Part shown: positions 1 to 10,442 of the stretch, in pieces | How the letters are laid out: each line of letters starts with the position of its first letter | Position numbering within the stretch: position 1 is the stretch's first letter | DNA from: Exiguobacterium undae DSM 14481 | Lineage (GTDB): Bacteria > Bacillota > Bacilli > Exiguobacteriales > Exiguobacteriaceae | Assembly: GCF_000620805.1 (NCBI RefSeq) | Contig: NZ_KK211187.1 | Location: 2,032,398 to 2,096,397, forward strand | Direction of reading: 5' to 3' | DNA: 64,000 nt | Translations under genes and position numbers: made by a program | The notes under the pieces: model-generated | Told to the model about the DNA's origin: nothing | Seen by the model: the letters and a program-made list of their open reading frames with translations, nothing else | Databases searched by the model: none

Positions 1-1603
1 GCGACACGGCAGACAAGCGGTGCGCAACGATGATTTGTGACTGCTCGTTATCAGCTGTGCGGAAGTGCTCGATGATTGCTTCTTCCGTCTTGGCGTCTAC
101 CGCGGATAAGGCATCATCGAGGACAAGAATCGGACAATCGGCCAGCAACGCGCGGGCAATCGAAATCCGTTGTTTCTGACCACCGGACAACGTCACCCCC
201 CGCTCCCCGACCATCGTCGCATATCCTTCCGTAAAGCCGAGAATGTCCTCATGAACCGCAGCGACCCGTGCGGCTTCCATGATCTGTTCCATCGAAGCAT
301 CCGGTTTTGCGAAGGCAATGTTGTCGGCAATCGAGGCGGAAAACAGGAAGTGGTCCTGCGGAACGATCGCAACTTGTTTCCGGACGGTCTCCCGCATCAA
401 TTGTTTGATGTCTTGACCGCCAATCGAAACCGAGCCGTATTTGACATCGTATTCCCGGGACAACAACCGGACGAACGTCGATTTCCCCGCCCCGGTCCGA
501 CCGACGATTCCGAGCGTCTGACCCGGTCGCAACGTCACATCGATGTCTTGTAAGACCGGTTGCGTGTCATAGATGAAGCGGTCAATCGCGACATGCAGAT
601 CGGATGACGTGACCGTCGTCGCCGCTTCCTTCGCATCCTTGATTTCCGGCTCAACCGCCAGCATCCGTTCGATCCGGTCGTACGATGCCCGTCCCCGCTC
701 GACGATGTTGAACAACCATCCGAACGCAAGCATCGGCCATGTCAGTAAACCTAAGTATGTAGTGAATGAAACGATATCCCCGATCCGGATTTCGCCCTGT
801 TGCAGCAAATAGGCACCGTATCCGACCGCGATGATATACGACAAGCCGACCAATCCAAAAATTGTCGGATCAAACAACGCATCGATTTTTGCGACCCGGC
901 GGTTTTTTTGAACGACATCATCCGATAATGAGGTAAATGTCCCGACATCGGATTCGACTTCCCCCGTTGCTTTTAACACCCGGACCCCGCTGACACTTTC
1001 CGCAACCTTATCATTCAAATCAGAAAAGGCTTCTTGCGCATCATGGAACCGCGAATGTAACATCTTCCCGTAGCGTGAGGTCAAATAAACCATCAGCGGC
1101 ATCGGCAACAACGAAACAAGTGTCAGTTTCCAGCTGATTGTCGTGACCATCGTAATGATGACGAAGCTCCCCATCGTCACCGAATCGACAAGCGTCAAAA
1201 TACCCGCTCCTGCCGTCATCGAGACGGCTTGCACATCATTTGTCGCGTGTGCCATCAAGTCCCCGCTCCGATACTTTTTATAGAAGGACTGATCCAAATC
1301 GGAGAAATGACCATACAATTGACTGCGTAACAGTCGTCCGAGGCGAATCGATGCCCCGAAGATAAAGAACCGCCAAAAATAGCGAATCACATACGTGGAG
1401 ACACCAATTAACAACAAGGTGCCGACGAGTCGCATCAAATCGTCCCTTGTCAAACTGCCTTCACTCAGACCATTCACCGTTTCACCAATCACTTTTGGTG
1501 GAATCAGTTCCAGTCCGGCTACAAAAATTAACGCAATGATGCCTAAGCTGTACGCTTTCCATTCGAGTCGGAAAAACCAACTCAGTTTCCTGAAGACTCC
1601 CAT
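1..1603 (-). CDS. ABC multidrug-type exporter, fused TMD-NBD (3' end cut by window edge)
   Basis: About 534 codons read from ATG at 1603 (GGGGG-type ribosome site just upstream) to the window edge, so some 50 residues of the C-terminus are missing against the usual ~585. The protein starts with six membrane helices of an exporter-type permease domain, followed by a nucleotide-binding domain. Walker A (GRTGAGKST), signature (LSGGQKQR), Walker B (ILVLDDALSAVD) and H-loop (VAHRLS) are all visible. The Walker B carries Asp instead of the usual catalytic Glu (LDDALS), which is typical of the degenerate half of heterodimeric exporters such as B. subtilis YheI/YheH (BmrC/BmrD). The partner would lie outside the window, to the left. 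Family assignment is secure; substrate is unknown. Confidence 0.9.
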   Translation of the reverse strand, partial: MGVFRKLSWFFRLEWKAYSLGIIALIFVAGLELIPPKVIGETVNGLSEGSLTRDDLMRLVGTLLLIGVSTYVIRYFWRFFIFGASIRLGRLLRSQLYGHFSDLDQSFYKKYRSGDLMAHATNDVQAVSMTAGAGILTLVDSVTMGSFVIITMVTTISWKLTLVSLLPMPLMVYLTSRYGKMLHSRFHDAQEAFSDLNDKVAESVSGVRVLKATGEVESDVGTFTSLSDDVVQKNRRVAKIDALFDPTIFGLVGLSYIIAVGYGAYLLQQGEIRIGDIVSFTTYLGLLTWPMLAFGWLFNIVERGRASYDRIERMLAVEPEIKDAKEAATTVTSSDLHVAIDRFIYDTQPVLQDIDVTLRPGQTLGIVGRTGAGKSTFVRLLSREYDVKYGSVSIGGQDIKQLMRETVRKQVAIVPQDHFLFSASIADNIAFAKPDASMEQIMEAARVAAVHEDILGFTEGYATMVGERGVTLSGGQKQRISIARALLADCPILVLDDALSAVDAKTEEAIIEHFRTADNEQSQIIVAHRLSAVS

Positions 1604-1687
1604 ACAAGTCCCCCCTTTTTTAAATCGATTGAGTATTTCTAATAGTCTCACATTTTAGATTAGCCATCTTCCTAAAAAATAGCAAAC

Positions 1688-1714
1688 AAAAGGAGACCAA
1701 AACGGTCTCCTTTT
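1688..1714 (-). terminator. terminator after yneF
   Basis: GGAGACC stem extended by an A/T flank, 5-nt loop, then TTTTG on the minus strand, directly after the yneF stop. Confidence 0.75.
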
Positions 1715-1722
1715 ACAAGTCA

Positions 1723-1953
1723 TTATTTTTTCGGTGATTTCATTGAACCACTCATTGAACGCATCACTTGGTTGACTTTCTTTTGTGATGGCTTTTGACC
1801 CATTTGCATCATCAATGTCTTAATCATATCTTCGTTGATTGGTGGGTTTTGCTCCAAATAGTTCATCATGTATCGGCGAGCGATATAGAAACCAAGGGCG
1901 ACACCAGCTACCAAGCAAAGAAGGGCAATTAAAATCCAAATCCATGTAGCCAA
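1723..1953 (-). CDS. yneF: UPF0154 family small membrane protein YneF
   Basis: A 76-residue protein with one N-terminal membrane helix (residues ~4-24, rich in Leu/Val/Ala and ending GFYIARRYM) followed by a charged cytoplasmic tail containing the family block NPPINEDM and [12 protein letters not shown]. This matches the UPF0154/YneF family, whose function is unknown. I place the start at a TTG (1951-1953) because GGAGG lies 7 nt upstream; the first ATG, three codons in, is too far from it. It is downstream of tkt, as in Bacillus, but separated by the tkt terminator, so it probably has its own promoter in the 110-bp gap. Confidence 0.88.
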   Translation of the reverse strand: MATWIWILIALLCLVAGVALGFYIARRYMMNYLEQNPPINEDMIKTLMMQMGQKPSQKKVNQVMRSMSGSMKSPKK

Positions 1954-2025
1954 GTTGCTTCCTCCTCTAACTTCAAACGTCGCTTTTTACTATACTATAA
2001 TTTAAAGCCTTTGCATAGATAATGC

Positions 2026-2056
2026 AAAAAAAAGGTGCGCGCGTTTGCGCACCTTT
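2026..2056 (-). terminator. tkt terminator
   Basis: Ten-base-pair stem AAAGGTGCGC/GCGCACCTTT with a 6-nt loop, then a long T-run on the minus strand. Confidence 0.85.
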
Positions 2057-2061
2057 CTTCA

Positions 2062-4041
2062 TTAACCGAGTTGCTTGACTGTGTTCAAAACATTTTCAAC
2101 AGACATGCCGTACTCTTTTAAGAGAAGATCTCCAGGAGCAGAAGCACCAAAACGATCGATTCCGATGACTTGACCTTCTGTTCCTACATATTTGTACCAT
2201 CCGAGTGAAGCACCGGCTTCAATCGCAAGACGCTTCGTGATGCGTTTTGGCAAGACCGATTCTTTGTACTCTGCTGATTGGGCTTCGAACAATTCCCATG
2301 ATGGAAGTGAGACGACAGCTGCCGTTTCGCCGAGCTCTTTTTGTGCTTCGACGAGCAAGTGAACTTCAGAACCTGTTCCCATCAAAATCGTATCCGCTGT
2401 TTCGATGTTACCCGCGATGACGTATCCGCCTTTTTCAGCACCTTCGACTGTTGTGCCTTCGAGTTCAGGCAACCCTTGACGTGTCATGACGAGAAGCGTC
2501 GGTTTGTTTTTCGATTGAACCGCTGTTTTCCATGCTGCGATTGTCTCTTTTCCGTCTGCCGGACGATAGACCGTTAAGTTCGGCATCGCGCGGAAACTCA
2601 TCAAGTGTTCAACCGGCTCGTGTGTCGGACCATCTTCACCGACTGCGATTGAGTCATGTGTCAAGACGAAGATTGACTGGATTCCCATCAACGCTGCTAA
2701 ACGGACAGCTGGACGCAAGTAATCCGAGAAGACGAAGAATGTCGCACCGTAAGGGATGACACCACCGTGTAACGCCATACCGTTGACCGCTGCTGCCATC
2801 GCGAACTCACGGACACCAAACCAGATGTTACGACCGCTTGGATCGATATCGAAGTCAGCTTCCCCTTTGAGCATCGTGTTGTTTGAACCTGCTAAGTCAG
2901 CCGATCCACCGAAGATCGTCGGGACGTTTTTCGCAAGTGCGTTCAAGACTTCTCCACTTGTTTGACGTGTTGCTTTTTTCGATGTCAAATCGTATGTCGG
3001 CAGGTCTGCTTCCCAGTTGCTCGGAAGTTCGTTTGCAATGGCACGGACGAGTTCTTCATGTAATTCCGGATGTGCTGCTTTGTATTGCTCCATCTTGTCA
3101 GCCCATGCTGCTTCCGTGTCAGCGCCACGTTTAACGATCCGCTCTTCGAACAAGTCTTTGACTTCGTCCGGCACGTAGAATTCTTCGTGATCCCAGACGT
3201 AGCTTGCTTTCGTCAACTTGATTTCTGCATCTCCGAGTGGTGCACCGTGCGAAGCCGATTTTCCTGATTTGTTTGGCGAACCAAATCCGATGACCGTTTT
3301 GACTTCGATCAACGTCGGTTTTGTCGTTTCGGCTTTCGCTGCTTCGATTGCTTTTGAAATCGAATCAAGATCCGTTCCGTCTTCCACGCGAATGACTTGC
3401 CAGTTGTATGCTTCAAAACGTTGTTGGACGTTTTCAGAGAATGATTTATCGAGATCGCCGTCGAGTGAGATGTCATTTGAATCATACAGAACGACCAGTT
3501 TACCAAGACCTAAATGTCCTGCAAGTGATGCCGCTTCTGCTGAAACACCTTCCATTAAGTCGCCGTCTCCGCAAATGCCGTATGTGAAGTGATCAACGAC
3601 GTTTAACTCGTCACGGTTGTATTTCGCTTCCAGGTGACGTTCTGCCATCGCCATCCCGACAGCCATCGCGATGCCTTGTCCGAGTGGACCAGTCGTCGCA
3701 TCAACACCTGCCGTGTGACGGTATTCCGGATGACCCGGTGTTTTTGAATTCCATTGACGGAATGACTTCAAGTCATCCATCGCAAGATCATAGCCTGATA
3801 AATGGAGGAGTGAGTAGAGAAGCATTGAACCGTGTCCTGCTGAAAGTACAAAACGGTCACGGTTGAACCATTCTGGATTTTTAGGGTTGTGGTTCATATG
3901 ATCCGCCCATAATGTAAATGCCATCGGTGCTGCACCCATCGGCATTCCCGGGTGACCCGAGTTCGCTTTTTGTACTGCATCAATTGATAATGTACGAATC
4001 GTATTTACTGCTAATAGTTCTACTGTTGTCATGTTCGTCAA
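2062..4041 (-). CDS. tkt: transketolase
   Basis: Thiamine-diphosphate enzyme of the non-oxidative pentose phosphate pathway, moving two-carbon ketol units between sugar phosphates; cytoplasmic. About 659 residues, normal for the family. Visible are the N-terminal block [14 protein letters not shown], the TPP-binding GDGDLMEG...N motif in the first third, and the pyrimidine-domain block [16 protein letters not shown]. Start choice: AGAGAGG abuts the most upstream ATG (4050) but is nine nt from a TTG at 4041, which is why I use 4041; the ATG at 4032 aligns with Bacillus Tkt starts (MTTVE versus MDTIE) and is a fair alternative. A near-consensus promoter lies upstream (4079-4107), independent of the SOS operon that precedes it. 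Confidence 0.96.
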   Translation of the reverse strand: MTNMTTVELLAVNTIRTLSIDAVQKANSGHPGMPMGAAPMAFTLWADHMNHNPKNPEWFNRDRFVLSAGHGSMLLYSLLHLSGYDLAMDDLKSFRQWNSKTPGHPEYRHTAGVDATTGPLGQGIAMAVGMAMAERHLEAKYNRDELNVVDHFTYGICGDGDLMEGVSAEAASLAGHLGLGKLVVLYDSNDISLDGDLDKSFSENVQQRFEAYNWQVIRVEDGTDLDSISKAIEAAKAETTKPTLIEVKTVIGFGSPNKSGKSASHGAPLGDAEIKLTKASYVWDHEEFYVPDEVKDLFEERIVKRGADTEAAWADKMEQYKAAHPELHEELVRAIANELPSNWEADLPTYDLTSKKATRQTSGEVLNALAKNVPTIFGGSADLAGSNNTMLKGEADFDIDPSGRNIWFGVREFAMAAAVNGMALHGGVIPYGATFFVFSDYLRPAVRLAALMGIQSIFVLTHDSIAVGEDGPTHEPVEHLMSFRAMPNLTVYRPADGKETIAAWKTAVQSKNKPTLLVMTRQGLPELEGTTVEGAEKGGYVIAGNIETADTILMGTGSEVHLLVEAQKELGETAAVVSLPSWELFEAQSAEYKESVLPKRITKRLAIEAGASLGWYKYVGTEGQVIGIDRFGASAPGDLLLKEYGMSVENVLNTVKQLG

Positions 4042-4078
4042 AACAATCATCCTCTCTCTTTTTCACAAATTCTTTATC

Positions 4079-4107
4079 ATTTTAGCACACCCGGAAATGT
4101 GATACAA
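4079..4107 (-). promoter_or_regulatory. sigma-A promoter for tkt
   Basis: Minus strand: -35 TTGTAT (4102-4107), 17-bp spacer, -10 TAAAAT (4079-4084), about 40 nt upstream of the tkt start. Confidence 0.7.
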
Positions 4108-4197
4108 CTTTTCTAAATAGTATGTCACATTGAAATGAATGCGCTCTCTATTGCCGTTTTCTTAACACTTTTGTGATACACATTACGAACTTTTTAT

Positions 4198-4240
4198 CAA
4201 AAAAAGCTACCTCACTCATCCATTGAGTGACATAGCTTTT
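4198..4240 (-). terminator. terminator of the yneA-yneB-ynzC operon
   Basis: Stem AAAAGCTA..TCACTCA paired with its partner, interrupted by a two-base mismatch, followed by a T-run on the minus strand just after ynzC. Confidence 0.75.
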
Positions 4241-4244
4241 CCGG

Positions 4245-4481
4245 TTATTGTTTATTGCGTTCTTCTTCCTGCGCTTGCTTTAATTTTTCCGGTGTGACGT
4301 CCGTTCCTTCTTCATCGACGATTTTGATTCCCATCATCTGATTTTTGAATGAACCGCGGAATGCTTCCAAATACGCTGTTCTTAATTCTTTTTGTTCCGC
4401 TGTTTCCGCATCCGTCAACGGCTCGACTTTTGATTTATTGGCTAATTCATTAATCCGGTCTAGTTGTTCTTGTGATAACAT
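4245..4481 (-). CDS. ynzC: DUF896 (UPF0291) protein YnzC
   Basis: A 78-residue, highly charged, all-helical cytoplasmic protein beginning MLSQEQLDRINELANKSK and containing TDAETAEQKELRTAYLEAFR, the hallmark of the DUF896/UPF0291 family. B. subtilis YnzC is the third gene of the SOS-induced yneA-yneB-ynzC operon; the same order is seen here. I start at ATG 4481, preceded by AGAGGG at 5-6 nt; a longer in-frame opening upstream overlaps yneB and lacks a ribosome site. Function is not established; LexA control is inferred from the operon. Confidence 0.92.
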   Translation of the reverse strand: MLSQEQLDRINELANKSKVEPLTDAETAEQKELRTAYLEAFRGSFKNQMMGIKIVDEEGTDVTPEKLKQAQEEERNKQ

Positions 4482-4590
4482 GATATCCCTCTTTCTGTTG
4501 ACTCGACATCGAGCTTTCAATAGTAACCTTACTTTAAAAGACACGAACAGAAAAAGCAAGTGTGGCGCGCTTCCCGCACACCCACCTGCT

Positions 4591-5253
<663 letters not shown>

Positions 5254-5292
5254 TCACACCCCTGTTCGTTCATTGACAACTTTTACAGTTTG

Positions 5293-5580
5293 TCATTGTT
5301 GCGCGATTGGTACAACGATTTTGTTTTTCGAAATGACATGCGTCGTCTTCAGTTCATTGTTCTCAATCAACCATTCGACATATTCTTGATCGGTCATCGA
5401 ACCGTCATTGTAGACTTCAGCGACTTGTTCGACAGTCGCATTTTGATCGACCGTAACAGAAGCCGTCAGGAGTTGTTCGACCTTTTCATCCGGTCGGGGC
5501 GTTAAGAGGAAAAGAATGAAAGCAAGGCTAAGCGTATAAAAGACAATGGAAAAGGCATGGGTACGGATCGTATGCATCAT
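5293..5580 (-). CDS. yneA: SOS cell-division inhibitor YneA
   Basis: A 95-residue protein with a short N-terminus, one membrane helix (residues ~8-27, AFSIVFYTLSLAFILFLL) and an outward domain. The C-terminal half (TVEQVAEVYND ... ISKNKIVVP) has the outline of a degenerate LysM peptidoglycan-binding domain, as in YneA of Bacillus, which blocks septation during DNA damage. Start at ATG 5580 is set by GGAGGG 8 nt upstream; an in-frame opening further upstream would translate through the LexA boxes. It is divergent from lexA and first gene of yneA-yneB-ynzC, under a promoter with LexA boxes in and just beyond it. Confidence 0.88.
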   Translation of the reverse strand: MMHTIRTHAFSIVFYTLSLAFILFLLTPRPDEKVEQLLTASVTVDQNATVEQVAEVYNDGSMTDQEYVEWLIENNELKTTHVISKNKIVVPIAQQ

Positions 5581-5623
5581 GATAAATCCCTCCAATTTGA
5601 AATGATTTAGAATAGATGTTCTC

Positions 5624-5637
5624 GGAACAATTGTTCG
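5624..5637. promoter_or_regulatory. LexA (SOS) box 1
   Basis: GGAACAATTGTTCG, matching the Gram-positive SOS box CGAAC-N4-GTTCG with one change. It lies just downstream of the predicted yneA start of transcription. Confidence 0.85.
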
Positions 5638-5645
5638 CATAACTC

Positions 5646-5675
5646 ATCATAAACCAAGAACCAGTGTTCGGTCAA
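5646..5675 (-). promoter_or_regulatory. promoter for yneA-yneB-ynzC
   Basis: Minus strand: -35 TTGACC (5670-5675), 18-bp spacer, -10 TATGAT (5646-5651). LexA box 2 fills the spacer. Confidence 0.7.
5657..5670. promoter_or_regulatory. LexA (SOS) box 2
   Basis: AGAACCAGTGTTCG, keeping GAAC-N4-GTTC. It sits between the -35 and -10 of the yneA promoter. Confidence 0.75.
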
Positions 5676-5685
5676 CACAAAATGT

Positions 5686-5699
5686 CGAACAATTGTTTG
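5686..5699. promoter_or_regulatory. LexA (SOS) box 3
   Basis: CGAACAATTGTTTG; one change from a perfect box. It overlaps the -35 of the lexA promoter. Confidence 0.82.
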
Positions 5700-5725
5700 T
5701 ACGCTCATTTGTTCTATGTTATAGT
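5697..5725 (+). promoter_or_regulatory. lexA promoter
   Basis: -35 TTGTAC (5697-5702), 17-bp spacer, -10 TATAGT (5720-5725). The -35 shares three bases with LexA box 3, as expected for autorepression. Confidence 0.7.
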
Positions 5726-5790
5726 GAATTTAGAAACATGTATTCCTATAACCTTCAAAAAAACCATTCCGAAAAGAGGTGGCAATTCAT

Positions 5791-6405
5791 ATGCGGAAAA
5801 TGTCAAAACGACAACAAGAAATTCTTGACTATATCGTCGCTCAAGTGAAACTGAAAGGGTATCCACCTTCAGTTCGTGAAATCGGCGAAGCTGTTGGTCT
5901 TGCTTCAAGCTCAACGGTACACGGTCATTTGGATCGTCTAGAAAAACGCGGACTGATTCGCCGTGACCCGACAAAACCACGTGCGATTGAGATATTGCTT
6001 GATAAACCTGAAGATGATCACGAAGCAATCGTGCACATCCCTGTCATGGGGAAAGTAACGGCTGGTTTTCCAATCACGGCGATTGAAAACATCGAAGAAC
6101 ATTTCCCGCTTCCGGCTCATTACGTTGGAAACGAGAACGTCTTCATGTTGACGATCGATGGTGAATCGATGATCAATGCAGGAATTCTTGACGGTGATCG
6201 TGTCATCGTACGGCAACAAAACACAGCAGAAAACGGTGAAATCGTCGTTGCTATGACCGAAGATAGCGAAGCGACGGTAAAACGGTTCTTCTTAGAAGAT
6301 CAACAAGTACGTCTTCAACCCGAAAACGATTCGATGGACCCGATGTATTTCGACAATGTCTCGATTCTCGGCAAGGTCATCGGCGTATATCGGACGATCC
6401 ACTAA
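5791..6405 (+). CDS. lexA: SOS repressor LexA
   Basis: A 204-residue protein. Residues 1-65 form the winged helix-turn-helix ([25 protein letters not shown]); residues ~80-204 form the S24 self-cleavage domain. Cleavage site Ala91-Gly92 (KVTAGFP), nucleophile Ser126 (GESM) and general base Lys164 (VKRF) are all present, so RecA-stimulated autocleavage should work. Start at ATG 5791 follows AGAGGTGG by 8 nt and matches the Bacillus MTKLSKRQ start; a GTG four codons earlier lies within that ribosome site. Divergent from yneA, sharing a control region with three LexA boxes. Confidence 0.97.
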   Translation: MRKMSKRQQEILDYIVAQVKLKGYPPSVREIGEAVGLASSSTVHGHLDRLEKRGLIRRDPTKPRAIEILLDKPEDDHEAIVHIPVMGKVTAGFPITAIENIEEHFPLPAHYVGNENVFMLTIDGESMINAGILDGDRVIVRQQNTAENGEIVVAMTEDSEATVKRFFLEDQQVRLQPENDSMDPMYFDNVSILGKVIGVYRTIH

Positions 6406-6411
6406 GCGAGG

Positions 6412-6435
6412 GACCAGCTCAGCTGGTCTTTTTTT
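6412..6435 (+). terminator. lexA terminator, ending at the next gene's start codon
   Basis: Seven-base-pair GACCAGC/GCTGGTC hairpin with a 3-nt loop, then seven T. The ATG of the next gene follows the last T immediately. Confidence 0.8.
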
Positions 6436-6906
6436 ATGCCTTCTGGAAATGTTCATGATACGGTTAATACCGTTGCCTTGACGGGTTATGTTGCGTATTC
6501 GGTCGCAACACAGCAGACGGATTGGTTGCCGACCGCAATCGGACTCGCCGTCGGCACCCTTTGGCTCTCCCCCGACCTTGATCTAAAGTCGGAACCTTAC
6601 TACCGGCTCGGACCATTTCGCGTTCTCTGGATGCCTTACGTCAAAATCATGCCGCATCGATCCATCTGGTCCCACGGCTTGATCATTGGTGACATCATTC
6701 GTCTGCTGTACAGCGCAGCCTTTTTGATTCCCCTTTTGTTTCTGGCCCTTTACGTCGAAATCATCGATCCAAGTACGGTCGATCTCTGGTTTGAATCCAT
6801 GCCTGCTTTTGTCATCGGGATTATGGTCGCTAGTACGATCCATATCGTTCTCGATCATTCGAGCAGCTTGTTTCGCACAAAAAAGAAACGAAAAAAACGC
6901 CGCTAA
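6436..6906 (+). CDS. DUF2227 membrane protein, putative metal-binding
   Basis: A 156-residue protein starting MPSGNVHD, the conserved start of DUF2227. Candidate metal ligands typical of the family are His7, Asp47/Asp49 (SPDLDL), His74 and His80 (PHRSIWSH). Three or four hydrophobic segments (~15-45, 85-112, 122-143) and a strongly basic tail (KKKRKKRR) suggest an inner-membrane protein related to the YdjM/LexA-regulated hydrolase-like superfamily; activity is unknown. The ATG follows directly on the U-run of the lexA terminator and no normal ribosome site sits next to it; GAGGG lies just before the hairpin. It may depend on readthrough from lexA. Confidence 0.82.
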   Translation: MPSGNVHDTVNTVALTGYVAYSVATQQTDWLPTAIGLAVGTLWLSPDLDLKSEPYYRLGPFRVLWMPYVKIMPHRSIWSHGLIIGDIIRLLYSAAFLIPLLFLALYVEIIDPSTVDLWFESMPAFVIGIMVASTIHIVLDHSSSLFRTKKKRKKRR

Positions 6907-6944
6907 CACCTTTTGTTCCTTACAAAATGAACAAAAGGTGTTTT
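6906..6944 (+). terminator. terminator after DUF2227 gene
   Basis: ACACCTTTTGTTC paired with GAACAAAAGGTGT across a 10-nt loop, then TTTTTG. Confidence 0.85.
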
Positions 6945-7013
6945 TGTATCCACTTTTCAGATTTTTAAACATAAATTAAGGAAATTTCATTCGAGTATTT
7001 CAATTAATTGTAT

Positions 7014-7027
7014 TGAAAACGTTCTCA
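7014..7027. promoter_or_regulatory. cre (CcpA) site upstream of glpF
   Basis: TGAAAACGTTCTCA fits the consensus TGWNANCGNTNWCA at every fixed position. It overlaps a possible -35 TTGAAA (7013-7018), so CcpA would block glpFK when better sugars are present. Confidence 0.82.
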
Positions 7028-7089
7028 ATTCGGAGTAGTTTTAAATAGAAAGGCCAATATTTGCTTTAATCCAAAGGGAGGGTTTTTGC

Positions 7090-7794
7090 ATGAGTAACTT
7101 TACTAGTGAGCTGATTGGAACCATGATTCTGATCTTGCTCGGGGATGGGGTCGTTGCAGGGGTTGTCTTGAAAAAGACGAAATCTGAGAACAGCGGCTGG
7201 ATCGTCATCACATTTGCTTGGGGTCTTGCCGTCATGACTGCAGCCTATATTGCTGCTGCCAGTGGCGCACACCTGAATCCTGCGTTGACATTGGCGCTTG
7301 CCATGAATTCCGATTTGCCATGGGCTGATGTACCTATCTACATCGCTGGTCAATTGATCGGGGCATTCATCGGTGCCGTACTTGTTTGGCTTCATTATAT
7401 GAAACATTTTGAAGCGACTGATGATCAAGCAGCAAAATTAGGTGTGTTTGCAACCGGACCTGCGATTCGTCACACACCTTCAAACTTGATTTCGGAAATC
7501 ATCGGTACGTTCGTCTTGGTATTCGGAATTCTGTCATTTGGTCTGACGACGTTCGGTGACGGACTGAAACCACTTATCGTTGGTCTTCTTGTCGTCGTCA
7601 TCGGTCTCTCGCTTGGTGGTACAACAGGGTATGCCATCAACCCGGCCCGTGACCTTGGTCCGCGGATTGCCCACGCCATCTTGCCGATTAAAGGAAAAGG
7701 TTCATCTGATTGGAGCTATTCGTGGATTCCAATCGTCGGTCCAATCGTCGGTGGCGGAATTGCCGTCCTGCTTTACCAATTGTTGCAAAACTGA
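7090..7794 (+). CDS. glpF: glycerol uptake facilitator (aquaglyceroporin)
   Basis: A 234-residue MIP-family channel with six membrane helices. Both half-helix NPA motifs are present: NPALTLA (~residue 59) and NPARDLG (~residue 185); the Asp after the second NPAR is the mark of glycerol facilitators against water-only aquaporins. It lets glycerol diffuse into the cell. Start ATG 7090 follows GGGAGGG. It is 39 bp upstream of glpK on the same strand, forming glpFK, with a perfect cre site upstream. Unlike B. subtilis, no GlpP antiterminator gene or leader terminator is seen. Confidence 0.95.
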   Translation: MSNFTSELIGTMILILLGDGVVAGVVLKKTKSENSGWIVITFAWGLAVMTAAYIAAASGAHLNPALTLALAMNSDLPWADVPIYIAGQLIGAFIGAVLVWLHYMKHFEATDDQAAKLGVFATGPAIRHTPSNLISEIIGTFVLVFGILSFGLTTFGDGLKPLIVGLLVVVIGLSLGGTTGYAINPARDLGPRIAHAILPIKGKGSSDWSYSWIPIVGPIVGGGIAVLLYQLLQN

Positions 7795-7806
7795 TTCTTG
7801 TGTTGA

Positions 7807-9351
<1,545 letters not shown>

Positions 9352-9361
9352 CTCGATTTTT

Positions 9362-9393
9362 CTGACGTTCCCCAGCGGAACGTCAGTTTTTTT
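9362..9393 (+). terminator. glpFK terminator
   Basis: Ten-base-pair CTGACGTTCC/GGAACGTCAG hairpin, 5-nt loop, seven T. Confidence 0.9.
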
Positions 9394-9407
9394 ATACTCC
9401 ATGAAAC

Positions 9408-9437
9408 AAGCGTGCTCCGTCGTTCTGGAGCACGCTT
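9408..9437. terminator. inverted repeat between glpK and dhaM, probable dhaKLM terminator
   Basis: Eleven-base-pair AAGCGTGCTCC/GGAGCACGCTT stem, 8-nt loop, directly after the dhaM stop. The T-run is weak on either strand. Confidence 0.55.
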
Positions 9438-9461
9438 GTTTTGGTCTTCTCTAAGAGATGT

Positions 9462-9827
9462 TCATCCAAACTCAGACTTCACGCCGGTGACGATTTCATC
9501 TAACGACTTCGATTGTCCGCTTAAGACTGCTGCTAAAAAAGCACCCTCGACAAGCGGAGCCTCGACGAACTGCACACTCCGGTCTCCACTGTATAACTCG
9601 AGCGCAAGTTCTGCGTTCATCGTCGCTGAACCGATATCCGTTAAAATCAATCCGTCATCGGTCAGTTCATTCATCGTTTCTTCGATCCGTGATGCATCGG
9701 TTCCGATGCTGCCGTCTGCAAGTCCTGCTGCGAGTAATACCGGCGTATCCGGTGCCATCTCTGCCAATAATTCTTTCAGACCAGCAGCTAACTTCTCACT
9801 GTGGGAAACTAAAATCAAGTTAATCAT
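9462..9827 (-). CDS. dhaM: dihydroxyacetone kinase phosphotransferase subunit (PTS EIIA-Man type)
   Basis: A 121-residue single-domain protein with the mannose-family EIIA fold. The phosphorylated His is His9 in LVSHSEK; DIGSATMNAELAL is the second conserved loop. DhaM passes phosphate from HPr to the ADP bound in DhaL, so the kinase uses phosphoenolpyruvate and not ATP. This is the short form found in Firmicutes; the Escherichia coli form also carries HPr- and EI-like domains. Its start overlaps the dhaL stop by 4 nt (ATGA), suggesting translational coupling. GGAGG is 7-8 nt upstream. Confidence 0.92.
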   Translation of the reverse strand: MINLILVSHSEKLAAGLKELLAEMAPDTPVLLAAGLADGSIGTDASRIEETMNELTDDGLILTDIGSATMNAELALELYSGDRSVQFVEAPLVEGAFLAAVLSGQSKSLDEIVTGVKSEFG

Positions 9828-10423
9828 CGAAGCACCTCCACGATCGCCCGTAATAACAAGGCACTCGATAGCGAGCCGGGATCTTGAACACCAACCGTTG
9901 CATCGCCAAAGTAAGACGCCCGTCCTTTTGTTGCGACCCGTTCTTTCGTATCTGTCAACGCTTGATCCAGTGCTTGATGTAAATCGGTTTGTTGCTCGAG
10001 TGCTTCATAAAACGGTGTCCAGATATCGACCATCGTTTTTTGTCCGAACTCCGATTTCCCGCGCATCTTTATCCCGTCCGTCGCTTCTTTGAAAGCAGCT
10101 GCCAACTCATCGCCTTCCGCTTCGGTTTTTCCTTTGAAGGCTCCAGCAAACTTGACGAACGCCGTCCCATAAAGCGGTCCGGAAGCACCTCCGACCGTCT
10201 TGATCAACGTCATCCCGACTTGTTTGGATAACGCACCGAGATCTTCATATTCTGTCTGCGCTTCGAGTTCCTTCTGAACTGCTTGGAAGCCGCGGGACAT
10301 ATTGATACCGTGGTCCCCGTCACCGATTTCCCGGTCCAGATCCGTTAATTCGTCTTTATGCTGCTCCATTTGTTTTGCAGCTTCGAGCAATGCCTCCCGA
10401 AATGTTTCCGTTGATAACTTCAT
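9824..10423 (-). CDS. dhaL: dihydroxyacetone kinase ADP-binding subunit
   Basis: A 199-residue helical-barrel protein. The Mg-binding motif DREIGDGDHGINMSRGF (residues ~28-44) holds the conserved Asp residues that carry ADP, and GGASGPLYGTAF (~77-88) forms the nucleotide lid. It works with DhaK and DhaM. The gene follows dhaK by 19 nt and has GAGGTG upstream of ATG 10423. Confidence 0.95.
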   Translation of the reverse strand: MKLSTETFREALLEAAKQMEQHKDELTDLDREIGDGDHGINMSRGFQAVQKELEAQTEYEDLGALSKQVGMTLIKTVGGASGPLYGTAFVKFAGAFKGKTEAEGDELAAAFKEATDGIKMRGKSEFGQKTMVDIWTPFYEALEQQTDLHQALDQALTDTKERVATKGRASYFGDATVGVQDPGSLSSALLLRAIVEVLR

Positions 10424-10442
10424 CTGTCTGCACCTCTTCTAG

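Noticed and set aside
9412-10092. 226-codon open frame on the plus strand
   Set aside because: Antisense to dhaM and dhaL, which have clear family motifs.
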